A DNA stretch of 18,839 nucleotides from J134 sp964484045. GTDB taxonomy: Bacteria; Pseudomonadota; Alphaproteobacteria; Sphingomonadales; Rhodothalassiaceae. Under the pieces are notes generated by a model. It was not told the origin of the DNA, did not search any database, and was given only the letters and a program-made list of their open reading frames with translations. Location of the stretch: assembly GCA_964484045.1 (NCBI GenBank), contig CAZAEP010000018.1, forward strand, positions 1 through 18,839, written 5' to 3'. The translations under genes and the position numbers were made by a program. Below, piece by piece: positions 1 to 9,811 of this stretch (position 1 is the first letter of the stretch; each line of letters opens with the position of its first letter).

Positions 1-1340
1 GGCCACCGCGGCGGACGTCGATGCCGCGGTCAGGGCGGCACGGGCGGCACTCGCGGGTCCCTGGGGCAAGCTCGGCATCGAAGAGCGCGCGGCGCTGCTG
101 CACAAGGTCGCGGACGGCATTCTGGCGCGGCTCGACGATTTCGTCGCCGCCGAGATGGCGGACACGGGCAAGCCGCTGACGCCGACCCGGATGGGCGAGA
201 TTCCGCGCGCCGCCGAGCAGTTCCGCACCTTTGCCGAGGTCGGCCGGGTGACGCCGATGGAGCTCTTCGAGACCGCGATGCCGGACGGTCGCCGGGCGCT
301 CAATCTCGGCCACCGCGTGCCCAAGGGCGTGGTGGCCGCCATCTGTCCGTGGAACCTGCCGCTGATGCTGCTCACTTGGAAGGTGGCGCCGGCCCTCATC
401 TGCGGCAATGCGGTGGTCGCCAAGCCGTCGGAGGAGACACCGGCGACGGCGGCGCTTCTCGGCGAGGTGATGGCTGCCGCCGGGGTGCCCGCGGGGGTCT
501 ACAATGTGGTGCACGGTTTCGGCCCCGGCTCGGCGGGCGAATTCCTGACCACGCATTCCGGTGTCGACGCCATCACCTTCACCGGCGAGACGCGCACCGG
601 CGAAGCGATCATGCGGGCGGCGTCGGTGGGCACGCGCGACATCTCGCTCGAGCTCGGCGGCAAGAACGCCGGCATCATCTTCGCCGACTGCGATTTCGAG
701 GCGGCGGTCGCCGGCGAGACGATGGCCGCCTTTCACAATTGCGGGCAGATCTGCCTCGGCAATGAACGCCTTTATGTCGAACGCCCGATCTTCGAGCGTT
801 TCGTCGCGGCGCTTGCCGCCGCCGCGCGCGGTATCCGGATGGGCGATCCGATGGACAAGGCGACGCGCATCGGACCGCTGATTTCGCGGGCGCACCGCGA
901 GAAGGTGCTCGGCTATATGGAAAAGGCGCGCGCGGCGGGGGCGGAGGTCCATGCCGGCGGCGGCATTCCCCCGCTCGGGGCGCCGTTCGACGACGGCGCC
1001 TGGATCGAGCCCACGGTGTGGACCGGCATGGCCCCGGACGCGGCGCCGGTACGCGAGGAGATCTTCGGCCCCTGCGTGCATATCGCGCCCTTCGACGACG
1101 AGGACGAGGTGCGGGCGCTGGTGAACGACAGCTCCTACGGGCTGACCGCGACCCTGTGGACCCGCGACCTCGATCGCACGCATCGCCTCGCGCCGACGCT
1201 CGAGGTCGGTGTGGTGTGGGTGAATGGCTGGATGATCCGCGATCTGAGGACCGGTTTCGGCGGCACCAAGGGCTCGGGCATCGGCCGCGAGGGCGGCGCC
1301 CACTCGCTCCACTTCTATTCCGAGATTCGCAATGTCTGCA

Positions 1341-1351
<11 letters not shown>
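1..1351 (+). CDS. 2-hydroxymuconate-semialdehyde dehydrogenase-like aldehyde dehydrogenase (5' partial)
   Basis: NAD-dependent aldehyde dehydrogenase whose reading frame is open from the first bases of the window, so the N-terminus lies upstream; the ATG at 155 is internal. Family landmarks are all present: PWNLPL, the KPSEETP lysine motif of the NAD site, FTGETRTG, the general-base glutamate in LELGGK (codon 650-652), the catalytic cysteine in GQICLG (codon 752-754), and EEIFGP. The stretches around PWNLPL, VYNVVHGFGP and the C-terminal GIGREGGAHSLHFYSE closely resemble the DmpC/XylG group, which oxidises 2-hydroxymuconate semialdehyde in meta-cleavage of catechols. The related 2-aminomuconate semialdehyde dehydrogenases cannot be excluded. 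It has no obvious role in polysaccharide synthesis and probably marks the edge of that locus. Its stop codon lies inside the 3' end of the convergent prsR. Confidence 0.88.
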
Positions 1352-2697
<1,346 letters not shown>

Positions 2698-2701
<4 letters not shown>

Positions 2702-4728
2702 TCTGATCCCTCTCCATGCCCCTTATTGGAATCGACGAGCGGCAGGCGCAAGCGCATTGTCGTTCCCGAGCCGGGACTGCTGATCACCTCGAGATCTCCG
2801 CCCATCTCGCGGGCGAATTCACGGCACTGATAGGCGCCGACGCCAAGCCCGTGCGCCTTGGTCGAGCGGAAGGGGGTGAACAGACGCTCGCGAATGAAGT
2901 CGGCGGTCATGCCGGGGCCGTCATCGATGATGTCGATGATCGCATCACGCTCGCTCCGCGCCAACCGGAGACTGACATGTCCTTCCGCTCCGGCGGCCTC
3001 GCGGGCATTGGCCAGAAGATGGTCGAGGATGTCCAGCAGGCGTTCGGGCACGACCCGGATGGTGAGGCCGCGCGCCTCCGGGGCCATGTGAAAGGCGATG
3101 GCCGCCTGACCGGCGGCACCATCCCGCCGCGCCGCCTCCCTGCCGAGGAGGTCGTCGAGCCTCACCAGCTCGGGGGTGTCCGGTGCGCTTTCGCCGGCGG
3201 CGAGGCGGGCCATGCGGTCGAGCAGGCGTTCCATGCGGCCCACCGCATGGCGTACGGTCTCGACCATGTCGCGACGGAAATCCGGGTTGTCGGCGTGACG
3301 ATCGAAATTCTTCATCATCATCGAAAGCTGGCTGATGATGTTCTTCAGATCGTGCGCGACGAAGGCGTATTGCCTGTTGAAGCGGGCGAATTGCCGCGTT
3401 TCCTCAAGCGCGGAGGTCGCCGTGTTTTCGGCGAGAAAGCTCGCACATTGGCGCGCCACGAGGAGCACCAGTTCCTCGTCCTCGTCGTCGATCTCCTGCG
3501 CCACGCGGGGGTGCGAGAGGACGAGCAGGCCGACAAGCGTCGTTTCATGGGCGAGCGGCACGACGAGCCAGGCGGCGGGGTCGGCGGCGAAGACGCTGTC
3601 CGCCAGGGCCCGGCCGTGAAGGCAGCGCGGATTGCCGTCGCGTGTCCACAGGCATGCGAGATCGTCCGCCCTGAGGTCGAGGCCCGGCGCCCTGTAGTTC
3701 CAGACCGCGGCGAGTTGCGCGCGGCCGCCGCTGCAGAGCCACAGGGCTCCACCCGGAATCTCGAGCAGGTCGGCGCAGGCGCGGATGATCCGGTTCTCCA
3801 GGGAGGCGGACTGCGCCTCCACCGCCAGCGTCTGCATGAATTTCCGCCACTCATGCGCATAATCGTATTTGCGGGCATAGATATGCCGCGCGAGAAACAG
3901 CCGCAGACGGGCGCGCATGGTGCCCGAGGTGACGAGAAAGGCGAACAGCAGGACCGCCGTGAAGAGAAGTCCGATCTGCAGCGGCACGACGTCGGCTCCA
4001 GGGAAGCGCCTGAGCAGGAGCGCGACGCCGGCGACCAGAATGAGATAGAATCCGAGTCCCGTGAGCGCGATCGAATAGAGGGCCACCTGGCGCGAAACGC
4101 GCACCTCGAGGCGCCAGATCCTGTTGCGGTAGGCGGCAATCGCGAGGAGCGGGAAGGCGATCAGATTGAGCGGCCCGCGCGCGAGAAAGAACTCCTGTCC
4201 GACGAGCGGAAAGGCAAAGCCCTGCGTATGGAGGAAAAGGTCGTAGACGGTGAGGGCTCCGAGCGGAAAGGCGAGGAATTTGAGTGACCAGCGCTCGGAC
4301 TCGCCGGCCGCCTGATACGCCGCCACGATCATCAGGAGCAGAAGCACGATGCTGCCAAGATCGGCGATCAGCGCGAGGCGCGTCAGAGCTTGCGGGCCGG
4401 CTCCCGACGCCAGCGGCAGGGCCAGTTTGAGGGCGAGGAGGAGCGGCGCCGCGAGGAGAACCATGGCCGGGGCGCCTCGCCATCGATTTGGGAAGAGGTA
4501 GCAGAAGAAAACGACCCAGGCGGTAAAATGGGCGGTGAACAGATATTCCGAGAGCAGGCGCGCTTCGCCGCTCGCCGGCAGGACCATGCTGCCCGCCCAG
4601 AGTGCGTGAACGATGAATGCGAGCGCGAACAGGCGCGCCTGCGTGCTGCGCCAGCCCAGCGCGAACAGGACGAGGCCAAGCAACAGATAGGCGAGGGCGG
4701 CAACCGCGAATGCCGTGGCATAGATCAT
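2698..4728 (-). CDS. prsK: XrtA/PEP-CTERM system membrane histidine kinase PrsK
   Basis: 676-residue sensor kinase in the inner membrane. The first 270 residues are strongly hydrophobic, with roughly eight membrane segments (for example about 5-25, 62-80, 86-108, 118-140, 215-240 and 250-270). A GAF-like region (about 300-435) follows, then the kinase core: phosphoacceptor H459 in AHDLKN, N-box DHLLANAREA (569-578), G1 DDGPGM (602-607), F-box LFTPF (616-620) and G2 GLGVGAY (627-633). This multi-TM/GAF/HATPase layout is that of PrsK. It should phosphorylate PrsR, whose gene follows with a 4-bp overlap. A Shine-Dalgarno AGGAAA lies nine bases before the ATG. The signal sensed is unknown; the long membrane part suggests something in or at the membrane. 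Confidence 0.92.
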
Positions 4729-4761
4729 AGGTGCCCGTTTCCTGTGTCCCGGCGTCTATCC

Positions 4762-4789
4762 CTATCATGAACCCTCCACAACGGGTCAA
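4762..4789 (-). promoter_or_regulatory. Candidate sigma70-type promoter of prsK-prsR
   Basis: On the minus strand, TTGACC (4789-4784) and TGATAG (4767-4762) are separated by 16 bp, giving a predicted leader of about 27 nt before the prsK start at 4728. The -35 hexamer is good and the -10 is mediocre. I found no -24/-12 element in this divergent region, so prsKR itself need not be sigma54-dependent. Confidence 0.35.
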
Positions 4790-4964
4790 ACGGGATCATC
4801 GCGCAAAGCCGACCGGACGAGAAGAGGTGCAGGCGAGAGTCCGGGCTGTTCCGACGGAAACTCTGTGCTAGTCTGTGCCTGCCGCGGGCGGGCTGCAGCG
4901 TCTCGGGGAGCGGTTGTCGTGGTGTCGTGGTCAGGGTCGTCAACAGGGCGAGAGGACGAACAGA

Positions 4965-7748
4965 ATGGGCTTCGGAAGTCGGTCGTTCAAATGGCTTTTC
5001 TTGACAGTATTTCTTGCCCTCGGGCTCGCTGCCTGCTCGGAAGGCGATCCCGCCGCGCGCACTGCGAAATACCTGGCGTCGGCCGAGGAAAAGCTGGCCG
5101 CCGGTGATTACCAGGCGGCAATCATCGAATTCAAGAATGCGGTGCAGTCGAGCCCGACCAGCGTCGAGGCCCGTCTCGCTCTGGGGCTCGCCTATCTGGG
5201 ACGGTATCACGTCCAGGCCGCGGAAAAGGAACTGCAGCGTGCGGCCGATCTCGGCGCCCCGCCGGCCGAGGTCTACCCCGCTCTGTTCCGCGTCTGGCTG
5301 TTGCTCGACAAGCCGGCCGACGTGATCGAGGCATTCACGGCATTGCCGGCCGCGGCGGCGACCGATCCGAAGATCGCGGTCTACCATATCGATGCTCTCC
5401 TGGCGCAGGGGCGCATCGAGGAGGCGAAATCGGCGCTCGCCGGACTGCCCCGGGACGATCCCGATGTGCGTGTGCGCAGGGCCCAGCTTGCATCGGCGGA
5501 CGGCGACCGGAAAGGGGCCCTGGCCCTTCTCGCCGAGGTGCTGAAAAGCGACCCCGATCACGTCGAGGCCAATGCCCTGATCGCCCGCCTCAAGGTGACC
5601 GAGGGAGATATCGCCGGCGCCAGAGCGGCTCTGGAGCGCGCCCACAAGGCCGACCCCTTCGCTCCCGCGATCGGGCTTGCGCTTGCCAGCATCGGCGTCG
5701 AGCAGCACGATCTCGAGGCGGCGCAGGCCGTGCTCGATCAGCTCGAATCGAACGGGGTGAGTTATCTTCAGGCCACTTATCTGCGCTCGGTCATCGCCCT
5801 CGAGGGTCAGGATTTCAAGACCGCCAAGGAGCTGGCGGAGAAAGTTCTCGCAGCCAATCCGCGTTTTGCGCCGGCGGTTCTCGTCGCCGGTGTCGCGAGC
5901 AGCGCGCTGGGCAATGACGAAGCCGCGGTCAATTATCTGCAGCGCTTCGCGGACGAGCCGTCGGTGCCGAAGGTGGCGCGCCGTGCCCTTGCCTGGTCCA
6001 ATCTTCGCCTCGGCCGTCCGGACACCGCGCTCGAGGTGCTCGAAGGCAGCGACAGCGCGGACTGGACTGCGGACGAATTGCGCCTCGCGACCGCTGCGGC
6101 GGTGGCGTCGCGCAATTATGACCAGGCGATGGACCTGCTCGACGACCTGGCGCAGAAGCAGAGCGACGGCATTTCCGCAAAGGCGGCCCTCGCCGCCCTG
6201 AAGCTGGCGCGGGGGGATCGCGCCGGGGCCGAGGCGATCATCGCGGAGATCGACGATCCGGCCAGGGTGAAGACGCCCCAGGACAAGCTGCGCCTGGCAC
6301 TTGTCCAGATGCGGGCCGGCCATTACGACCGCGCGCTGGCGCTCGCCGACGAGCTTCGCGACGACCCCGATTACGCCGCGCAAGGGGCGACGCTGGCCGG
6401 CATGACCTATCTCGCAAGTGGTGACGAGGCGCGTGCGATCGCCGCCTTCGAAGCGGCGCTCGCGACCAATCCGGCCGATGGCGGGGCCTTGCGCGCCCTG
6501 GTGCGGCTTTATCTCAGGGCGGGACGGGGCGAGGAGGCGCGCCGGCGCGTCGAGCAGGCTCTGGCCGCCTCGCCCGGCGATCCCGCATTCGAAACGCTGC
6601 TGGCCTATGTCAAGAACCAGGAGGGGGATCGCGCCGGGGCCGAGGCCGCCCTGCGCCAGGCGGTCGAGGCGGCGCCGGAAAGCGCGGCGGCGAAGATTCG
6701 GTTGGCCAAGTATCTGCTCGCGGTGAACAAGCCGGGCGAGGCCCTCGCCGTCGCCCGCGAAGCGGTGAAGACCGCTCCCGACGATATCGACGCGTACAAG
6801 ATGGTGGGGTACGCACAGCTCGCCGCGGGCAAGACGCAGGCCGCGATCGCCACCTTCCGGCAGGCGGTGGCGATGAACTCCAGCGATGCCGAAGCGCATT
6901 TCGGCCTTGCGCAGGCCTATGCCAAGGTCAATGACCTGCCCGGCGCCGAGCGGGAATTGCGCGCCACGCTGGAACAGGACTCCGGCCGTCACGACGCCCG
7001 CCTCGTGCTGGCCAGACTTCTGGTGACCACCGGCCGCGTCAAGGACGCGGAGCCGCTGATCGAGACCTTGGAGCAGGCGCTGCCCGGCAATCCGGACGTG
7101 ATCGAATTGCGCGCCCTTTACGAGCTCGGGGTGAACGGGGCCAAGGCGGCCATTCCCCATTACCGCAAGGCTTACGAGCTGGACGGCACGCCTGCACGAG
7201 CGATCGTGCTGGCCCGTGCCGAGTGGTCGGCCGGGGACCGGGAGGCGGCCCTGGCCACGCTCGATGCGGCGCGCAAGGCGTTCCCCGACGATCTCGCCCT
7301 CATCATCGAAACGGCCCGATACGAACGGGCGCGCGGCAATCGGGACGCGGCACTCGAGGCCTTCGCCCGGGCCGTCGCGCTGGCGCCCGACAACGCGGTG
7401 ACGCAAAACGACTATGCTTGGCTGTTGTGGGAAGCGGGGCGGCATGATGACGCGCTCGCGCATGCGAGACGGGCCTATGATCTTGATCCCGAGCGCCCCC
7501 AGATCAAGGATACGCTGGCGGTCATCCTGCTCGCCGACGGGCAGGCCGATCGCGCGCTCGGGCTCCTGCGCGAGGCGGCGCGGGCATTGCCCGACGATCT
7601 CGACGTGCAACGCCACCTCGCCGAGGCCCTGATCGCGACGGATGATGTCGTGGAGGCGCGGCGGGTCCTGCGCACGGCGCGCGGGCGCGCCGGGCCGAGC
7701 GCGCGCGAGCGGATCGATGCGCTGTTGCGGAAGATCGGGCAGGACTGA
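4965..7748 (+). CDS. prsT: PEP-CTERM system TPR-repeat lipoprotein PrsT
   Basis: 927-residue lipoprotein. I chose the ATG at 4965, not the in-frame GTG at 4875, because it has AGAGGA eight bases upstream and directly begins a lipoprotein signal: basic start, hydrophobic core (about 10-22), lipobox LAAC with the acylated Cys at 24. Residue +2 is Ser, consistent with outer-membrane retention. The rest is almost wholly helical repeats of TPR type, seen as recurring A..A and G(D/N)..A patterns such as GDYQAAI, GDIAGARAAL and GNRDAALEAF. Length and position next to prsK match the PrsT family of exosortase A loci. Such proteins probably scaffold or couple the polysaccharide export complex in the periplasm; this role is inferred by analogy with TPR partners of other secretion systems. 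Divergent from prsK, with 236 bp between the two starts. Confidence 0.92.
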   Translation: MGFGSRSFKWLFLTVFLALGLAACSEGDPAARTAKYLASAEEKLAAGDYQAAIIEFKNAVQSSPTSVEARLALGLAYLGRYHVQAAEKELQRAADLGAPPAEVYPALFRVWLLLDKPADVIEAFTALPAAAATDPKIAVYHIDALLAQGRIEEAKSALAGLPRDDPDVRVRRAQLASADGDRKGALALLAEVLKSDPDHVEANALIARLKVTEGDIAGARAALERAHKADPFAPAIGLALASIGVEQHDLEAAQAVLDQLESNGVSYLQATYLRSVIALEGQDFKTAKELAEKVLAANPRFAPAVLVAGVASSALGNDEAAVNYLQRFADEPSVPKVARRALAWSNLRLGRPDTALEVLEGSDSADWTADELRLATAAAVASRNYDQAMDLLDDLAQKQSDGISAKAALAALKLARGDRAGAEAIIAEIDDPARVKTPQDKLRLALVQMRAGHYDRALALADELRDDPDYAAQGATLAGMTYLASGDEARAIAAFEAALATNPADGGALRALVRLYLRAGRGEEARRRVEQALAASPGDPAFETLLAYVKNQEGDRAGAEAALRQAVEAAPESAAAKIRLAKYLLAVNKPGEALAVAREAVKTAPDDIDAYKMVGYAQLAAGKTQAAIATFRQAVAMNSSDAEAHFGLAQAYAKVNDLPGAERELRATLEQDSGRHDARLVLARLLVTTGRVKDAEPLIETLEQALPGNPDVIELRALYELGVNGAKAAIPHYRKAYELDGTPARAIVLARAEWSAGDREAALATLDAARKAFPDDLALIIETARYERARGNRDAALEAFARAVALAPDNAVTQNDYAWLLWEAGRHDDALAHARRAYDLDPERPQIKDTLAVILLADGQADRALGLLREAARALPDDLDVQRHLAEALIATDDVVEARRVLRTARGRAGPSARERIDALLRKIGQD

Positions 7749-8234
7749 GCATGCTCCCCATGCGGCCGGGAGATGGCCATCGGGTCCTCGGGGGGGCGTG
7801 AGACGAGGCAGCCGGAGGGGGCTGCATGCTCTGCTGCGTAATCAATGTCGCCGTGCTGTCTGTCGGAAAAATTGACAGTCCGTAAATTGCGGATTCGGGC
7901 GCCGTGGGGGCGGGACGGCGAACTGAGCCGGAGCCGAGCCTCGTAAGCTGCGGCGAGAGGGGCGGGGTGGTTCCGGCTTCCTCCCATATGTGCTGCATTT
8001 TGTCTCTCGATATCAATATGATAAAGGAAACCTGCATGCGGCCGGTGGCGATGCCCGGTGGTGGGGCGGGGCGGCCCGGCGGGGCAAGCCCCGGCTGTGA
8101 CCATTGTCGCCGGAGCGCACACGGCGTGCGGCCTGCGACGGGCTGTAAAATTTTTTTACGAAATACCATGTGCATGCCGGAAAAGGGAACGGCGAATTTT
8201 CTCTAGGTGTTGATTCGTAAGCAGAAATCATATG
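7749..8234. promoter_or_regulatory. Long upstream regulatory region of the PEP-CTERM gene
   Basis: No convincing gene in this 486-bp stretch. Much of 7749-7850 and 7900-8140 is GC-rich, but three AT-rich islands stand out. They are about 7855-7893 (CTGTC/GACAG inverted repeat and the near-palindrome TCCGTAAATTGCGGA), 8145-8162 (GTAAAATTTTTTTAC running into TTACGAA) and 8190-8232 (with TTCGTAA at 8214-8220, the inverse of TTACGAA). They lie at the distance upstream of the sigma54 promoter where enhancer-binding proteins such as PrsR normally bind. That they are PrsR sites is inference. Confidence 0.4.
7808..7825 (+). terminator. Stem-loop after prsT, possible weak terminator
   Basis: GCAGCC and GGCTGC pair perfectly around a six-base loop about 60 bp after the prsT stop. 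A weaker hairpin (GCATG/CATGC, from 7749) lies immediately after the stop codon. Neither has a following T-run, so intrinsic termination is doubtful. Confidence 0.3.
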
Positions 8235-8250
8235 TGGCACGCTCCCTGCA
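8235..8250 (+). promoter_or_regulatory. Sigma54 (RpoN) -24/-12 promoter of the PEP-CTERM gene
   Basis: TGGCACG-N4-CTGCA matches the RpoN consensus TGGCACG-N4-TTGCA at all but one position. The invariant GG (8236-8237) and GC (8248-8249) are separated by the required 10 bp. Transcription should start near 8260, giving a leader of about 60 nt before the ATG at 8320. PrsR, encoded in the same window with an intact GAFTGA loop, is the obvious activator. Confidence 0.85.
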
Positions 8251-8270
8251 TAAGAAAGGGCGAACGCAAT

Positions 8271-8300
8271 CGGTTCGTGGCCCTCAAACGGTTCGAGGCC
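8271..8300 (+). repeat. Direct repeat in the 5' leader of the PEP-CTERM gene
   Basis: CGGTTCGTGGCC (8271-8282) and CGGTTCGAGGCC (8289-8300) differ at one base and are 18 bp apart, inside the predicted untranslated leader. Small inverted repeats overlap them (CGAAC/GTTCG from 8261). Function unknown. Confidence 0.5.
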
Positions 8301-8319
8301 AAAGAGCAGGAGGAACGGA

Positions 8320-9219
8320 ATGAAGACTGTCTTGAAGACACTGGCGATCGGCGCCGTGGGGGGCTTGATCAGCATCACTGCCCAGGCGGGTCCGGTGACC
8401 TACACGGCCAATCCGGCAAACGGTGGGGCCAGCGGGTCGTCCTTCCAGGCGGACAAGATCACGGGTCCGTATTCGGCGGAAATCGATCAGGATGCCGCCG
8501 GGAATTTCTCCGAGAGCGGCCTCATCCAGTTCGGCAACTTCTCTCTTGGCGGCAGCAATGTGGGTGCCGGGACGAGCGGACTGAGCACGAACTACAATCT
8601 CTATGGCCTGTTCACGGCGACCGGCACGGCGACAGCCACGGCGATCGGCGGTGGTCTGGTCAGCGTGGTCGTGAAGTTCACCAGCTTTCTCGCCGAGATC
8701 TGGACCGATCCGAACATGGATACCAGCTTTTCCTTCAATGCCGGAAATGCGGGCGATCAGGACGGCTTCACGGGGCAGGACGGGGCATCGCAGTTCGCCG
8801 ACGCCGGCGCGAATGCGGCGCATGGGCTGACCAACACGAGCGATGACCAGCTTGTTCTCGAGATCACGGGCGGCCTGACGTTCCCGCGGATCGCGACCCT
8901 GCTCGTGAACGGCGCGAACGGTTCGGTTCTGAGCGGTGGCTTCAATGTGAAGTCGAAGTTCAATACCGATTTCGGCGCGCCGGGCGAGGGCGATGACTTC
9001 TTCCAGTTCCTGCCGTTCAACTTCCTGGAACTGACCCTCCTTGCGTCGGGTCAGACCGGTCAGACCTCGGGGAACTTCCTCGGCACCTTCACCGACAACA
9101 CTTTCCAGAATGCGTCGGTGGACGTCACCTTCATTCCCGAGCCGACGACGGTCGGCCTTCTGGGCCTCGGGCTCCTCGGTCTTGGCGCGATGGTCCGGCG
9201 TCGTCGCCGGAAGGTCTGA
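8320..9219 (+). CDS. PEP-CTERM sorting domain protein, resembling flocculation-associated PepA
   Basis: 299-residue exported surface protein. It has an N-terminal signal peptide (MKTVLKTLAIGAVGG..., likely cleavage AQA|G after residue 23), a Gly/Asn/Thr/Ser-rich domain with no cysteine, and a C-terminal sorting tag. The tag is IPEP (272-275), a Leu/Gly membrane helix, then RRRRRK at the very end: the classic PEP-CTERM signal recognised and cleaved by exosortase. The body (FQADKITGPYS near the start, SGLSTNYNLYGLF, then a DPNMDTSF stretch) resembles, from memory, the PepA family linked to floc formation in Zoogloea; I hold that subfamily assignment at about even odds. AGGAGG lies six bases before the ATG. 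Expressed from its own sigma54 promoter and followed by a strong terminator, so it is a single-gene unit. Confidence 0.93.
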   Translation: MKTVLKTLAIGAVGGLISITAQAGPVTYTANPANGGASGSSFQADKITGPYSAEIDQDAAGNFSESGLIQFGNFSLGGSNVGAGTSGLSTNYNLYGLFTATGTATATAIGGGLVSVVVKFTSFLAEIWTDPNMDTSFSFNAGNAGDQDGFTGQDGASQFADAGANAAHGLTNTSDDQLVLEITGGLTFPRIATLLVNGANGSVLSGGFNVKSKFNTDFGAPGEGDDFFQFLPFNFLELTLLASGQTGQTSGNFLGTFTDNTFQNASVDVTFIPEPTTVGLLGLGLLGLGAMVRRRRRKV

Positions 9220-9250
9220 CGGTCGCGACCATCGCTGCTGAAGAACATGC

Positions 9251-9276
9251 AAACCCCCGGCTCCGGCCGGGGGTTT
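9251..9276 (+). terminator. Intrinsic terminator of the PEP-CTERM gene
   Basis: Perfect 10-bp stem AAACCCCCGG / CCGGGGGTTT around a six-base loop, followed by a T-rich tail (TTTCGTTCTGTT). It starts about 30 bp after the stop at 9219. Confidence 0.88.
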
Positions 9277-9382
9277 CGTTCTGTTCCCTTCACACCAACT
9301 GCCGTCGCTTCCTTTTCAAATCCGTCACCCGCCCTCCCGCGCCACCCGCCTCCTTCTCCGTCTCCTGCCGCCTCGCTTTATT

Positions 9383-9479
9383 CGTCCCCCGCCGGCCCTC
9401 TTTCTTCGTCCCCCGCCGGCTTCTCCTTGTCCGTCCCCCGCCGGCCCTCTTTCTTCGTTCCCCGCCGGCTTGACCGGCG
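9383..9479. repeat. 24-25 bp tandem repeat, four units
   Basis: Units begin at 9383, 9407, 9432 and 9456, each starting CGTCCCCCGCCGGC (the last with CGTT) and continuing with a CT-rich filler (CCTCTTTCTT). The last two units are also the left part of the longer element at 9432. More decayed CT-rich copies seem to extend left to about 9327. Non-coding. Confidence 0.75.
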
Positions 9480-9569
9480 GGTCCACGGGGAGGCCGGGCG
9501 CCCGGCACGGCCATGGATTCGCCGGCCAAGCCGGCGAATGACGGGCATTTCGCAGGCCGGCGAATGACG
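9432..9569. repeat. 138-bp mosaic palindromic repeat, copy A
   Basis: First of two direct copies. The left end carries CGTC-CCCC-GCCGGC units at 24-bp period; the right end carries GCCGGC-GAAT-GACG units at 26-bp period (9530 and 9556, with a further one near 9582), which are the same core in the opposite orientation. Two strong hairpins lie inside: CCCGCCGG/CCGGCGGG (9461-9481) and ATTCGCCGGC/GCCGGCGAAT (9517-9539). It resembles REP-like dispersed intergenic elements of GC-rich proteobacteria. Confidence 0.85.
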
Positions 9570-9634
9570 GACCTTTTGGAAAGCGCCGAATGACGGTGTT
9601 TCTGAAGGCGCTCTTTCCTCGATCGTCTCTCGGT

Positions 9635-9772
9635 CGTCCCCCGCCGGCCCTCTTTCTTCGTCACCCGACGGCTTGACCGGCGGGTCCACGGGGAAGCGGG
9701 ACGCCCGGCACGACCATGGATTCGCCGCTCAAGGCGGCGAATGACGGGCATTTCGCAGGCTGGCGAATGACG
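9635..9772. repeat. 138-bp mosaic palindromic repeat, copy B
   Basis: Same length and orientation as the copy at 9432, with 11 differences by my count (about 92% identity) and no indels; the starts are 203 bp apart. The right-hand hairpin (9720-9742) keeps its pairing although its sequence differs from copy A. The left-hand hairpin has one mismatch. Together with copy A it occupies the space between two convergent genes. Beyond repeats and the terminator I see nothing else in 9220-9811. Confidence 0.85.
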
Positions 9773-9811
9773 ATTTGGGGGCGTTCTCCTCCCGTCCCGC
9801 GCCGGAGCGGA

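Noticed and set aside
4865..4874. TGCTAGTCT as an extended -10 of prsT
   Set aside because: No acceptable -35 at 16-18 bp upstream; too weak to call.
4725..7616. 963-codon open frame on the minus strand opposite prsT
   Set aside because: It is the GC-rich mirror of a clear TPR lipoprotein, runs into the prsK start region and shows no recognisable domain.
7904..8206. 100-codon open frame between prsT and the PEP-CTERM gene
   Set aside because: No ribosome site, no recognisable feature, and it covers the candidate enhancer region.
9383..9772. Possible CRISPR array
   Set aside because: The units are contiguous or nearly so, without unique spacers of constant length, and no cas gene is near; the pattern is REP-like.
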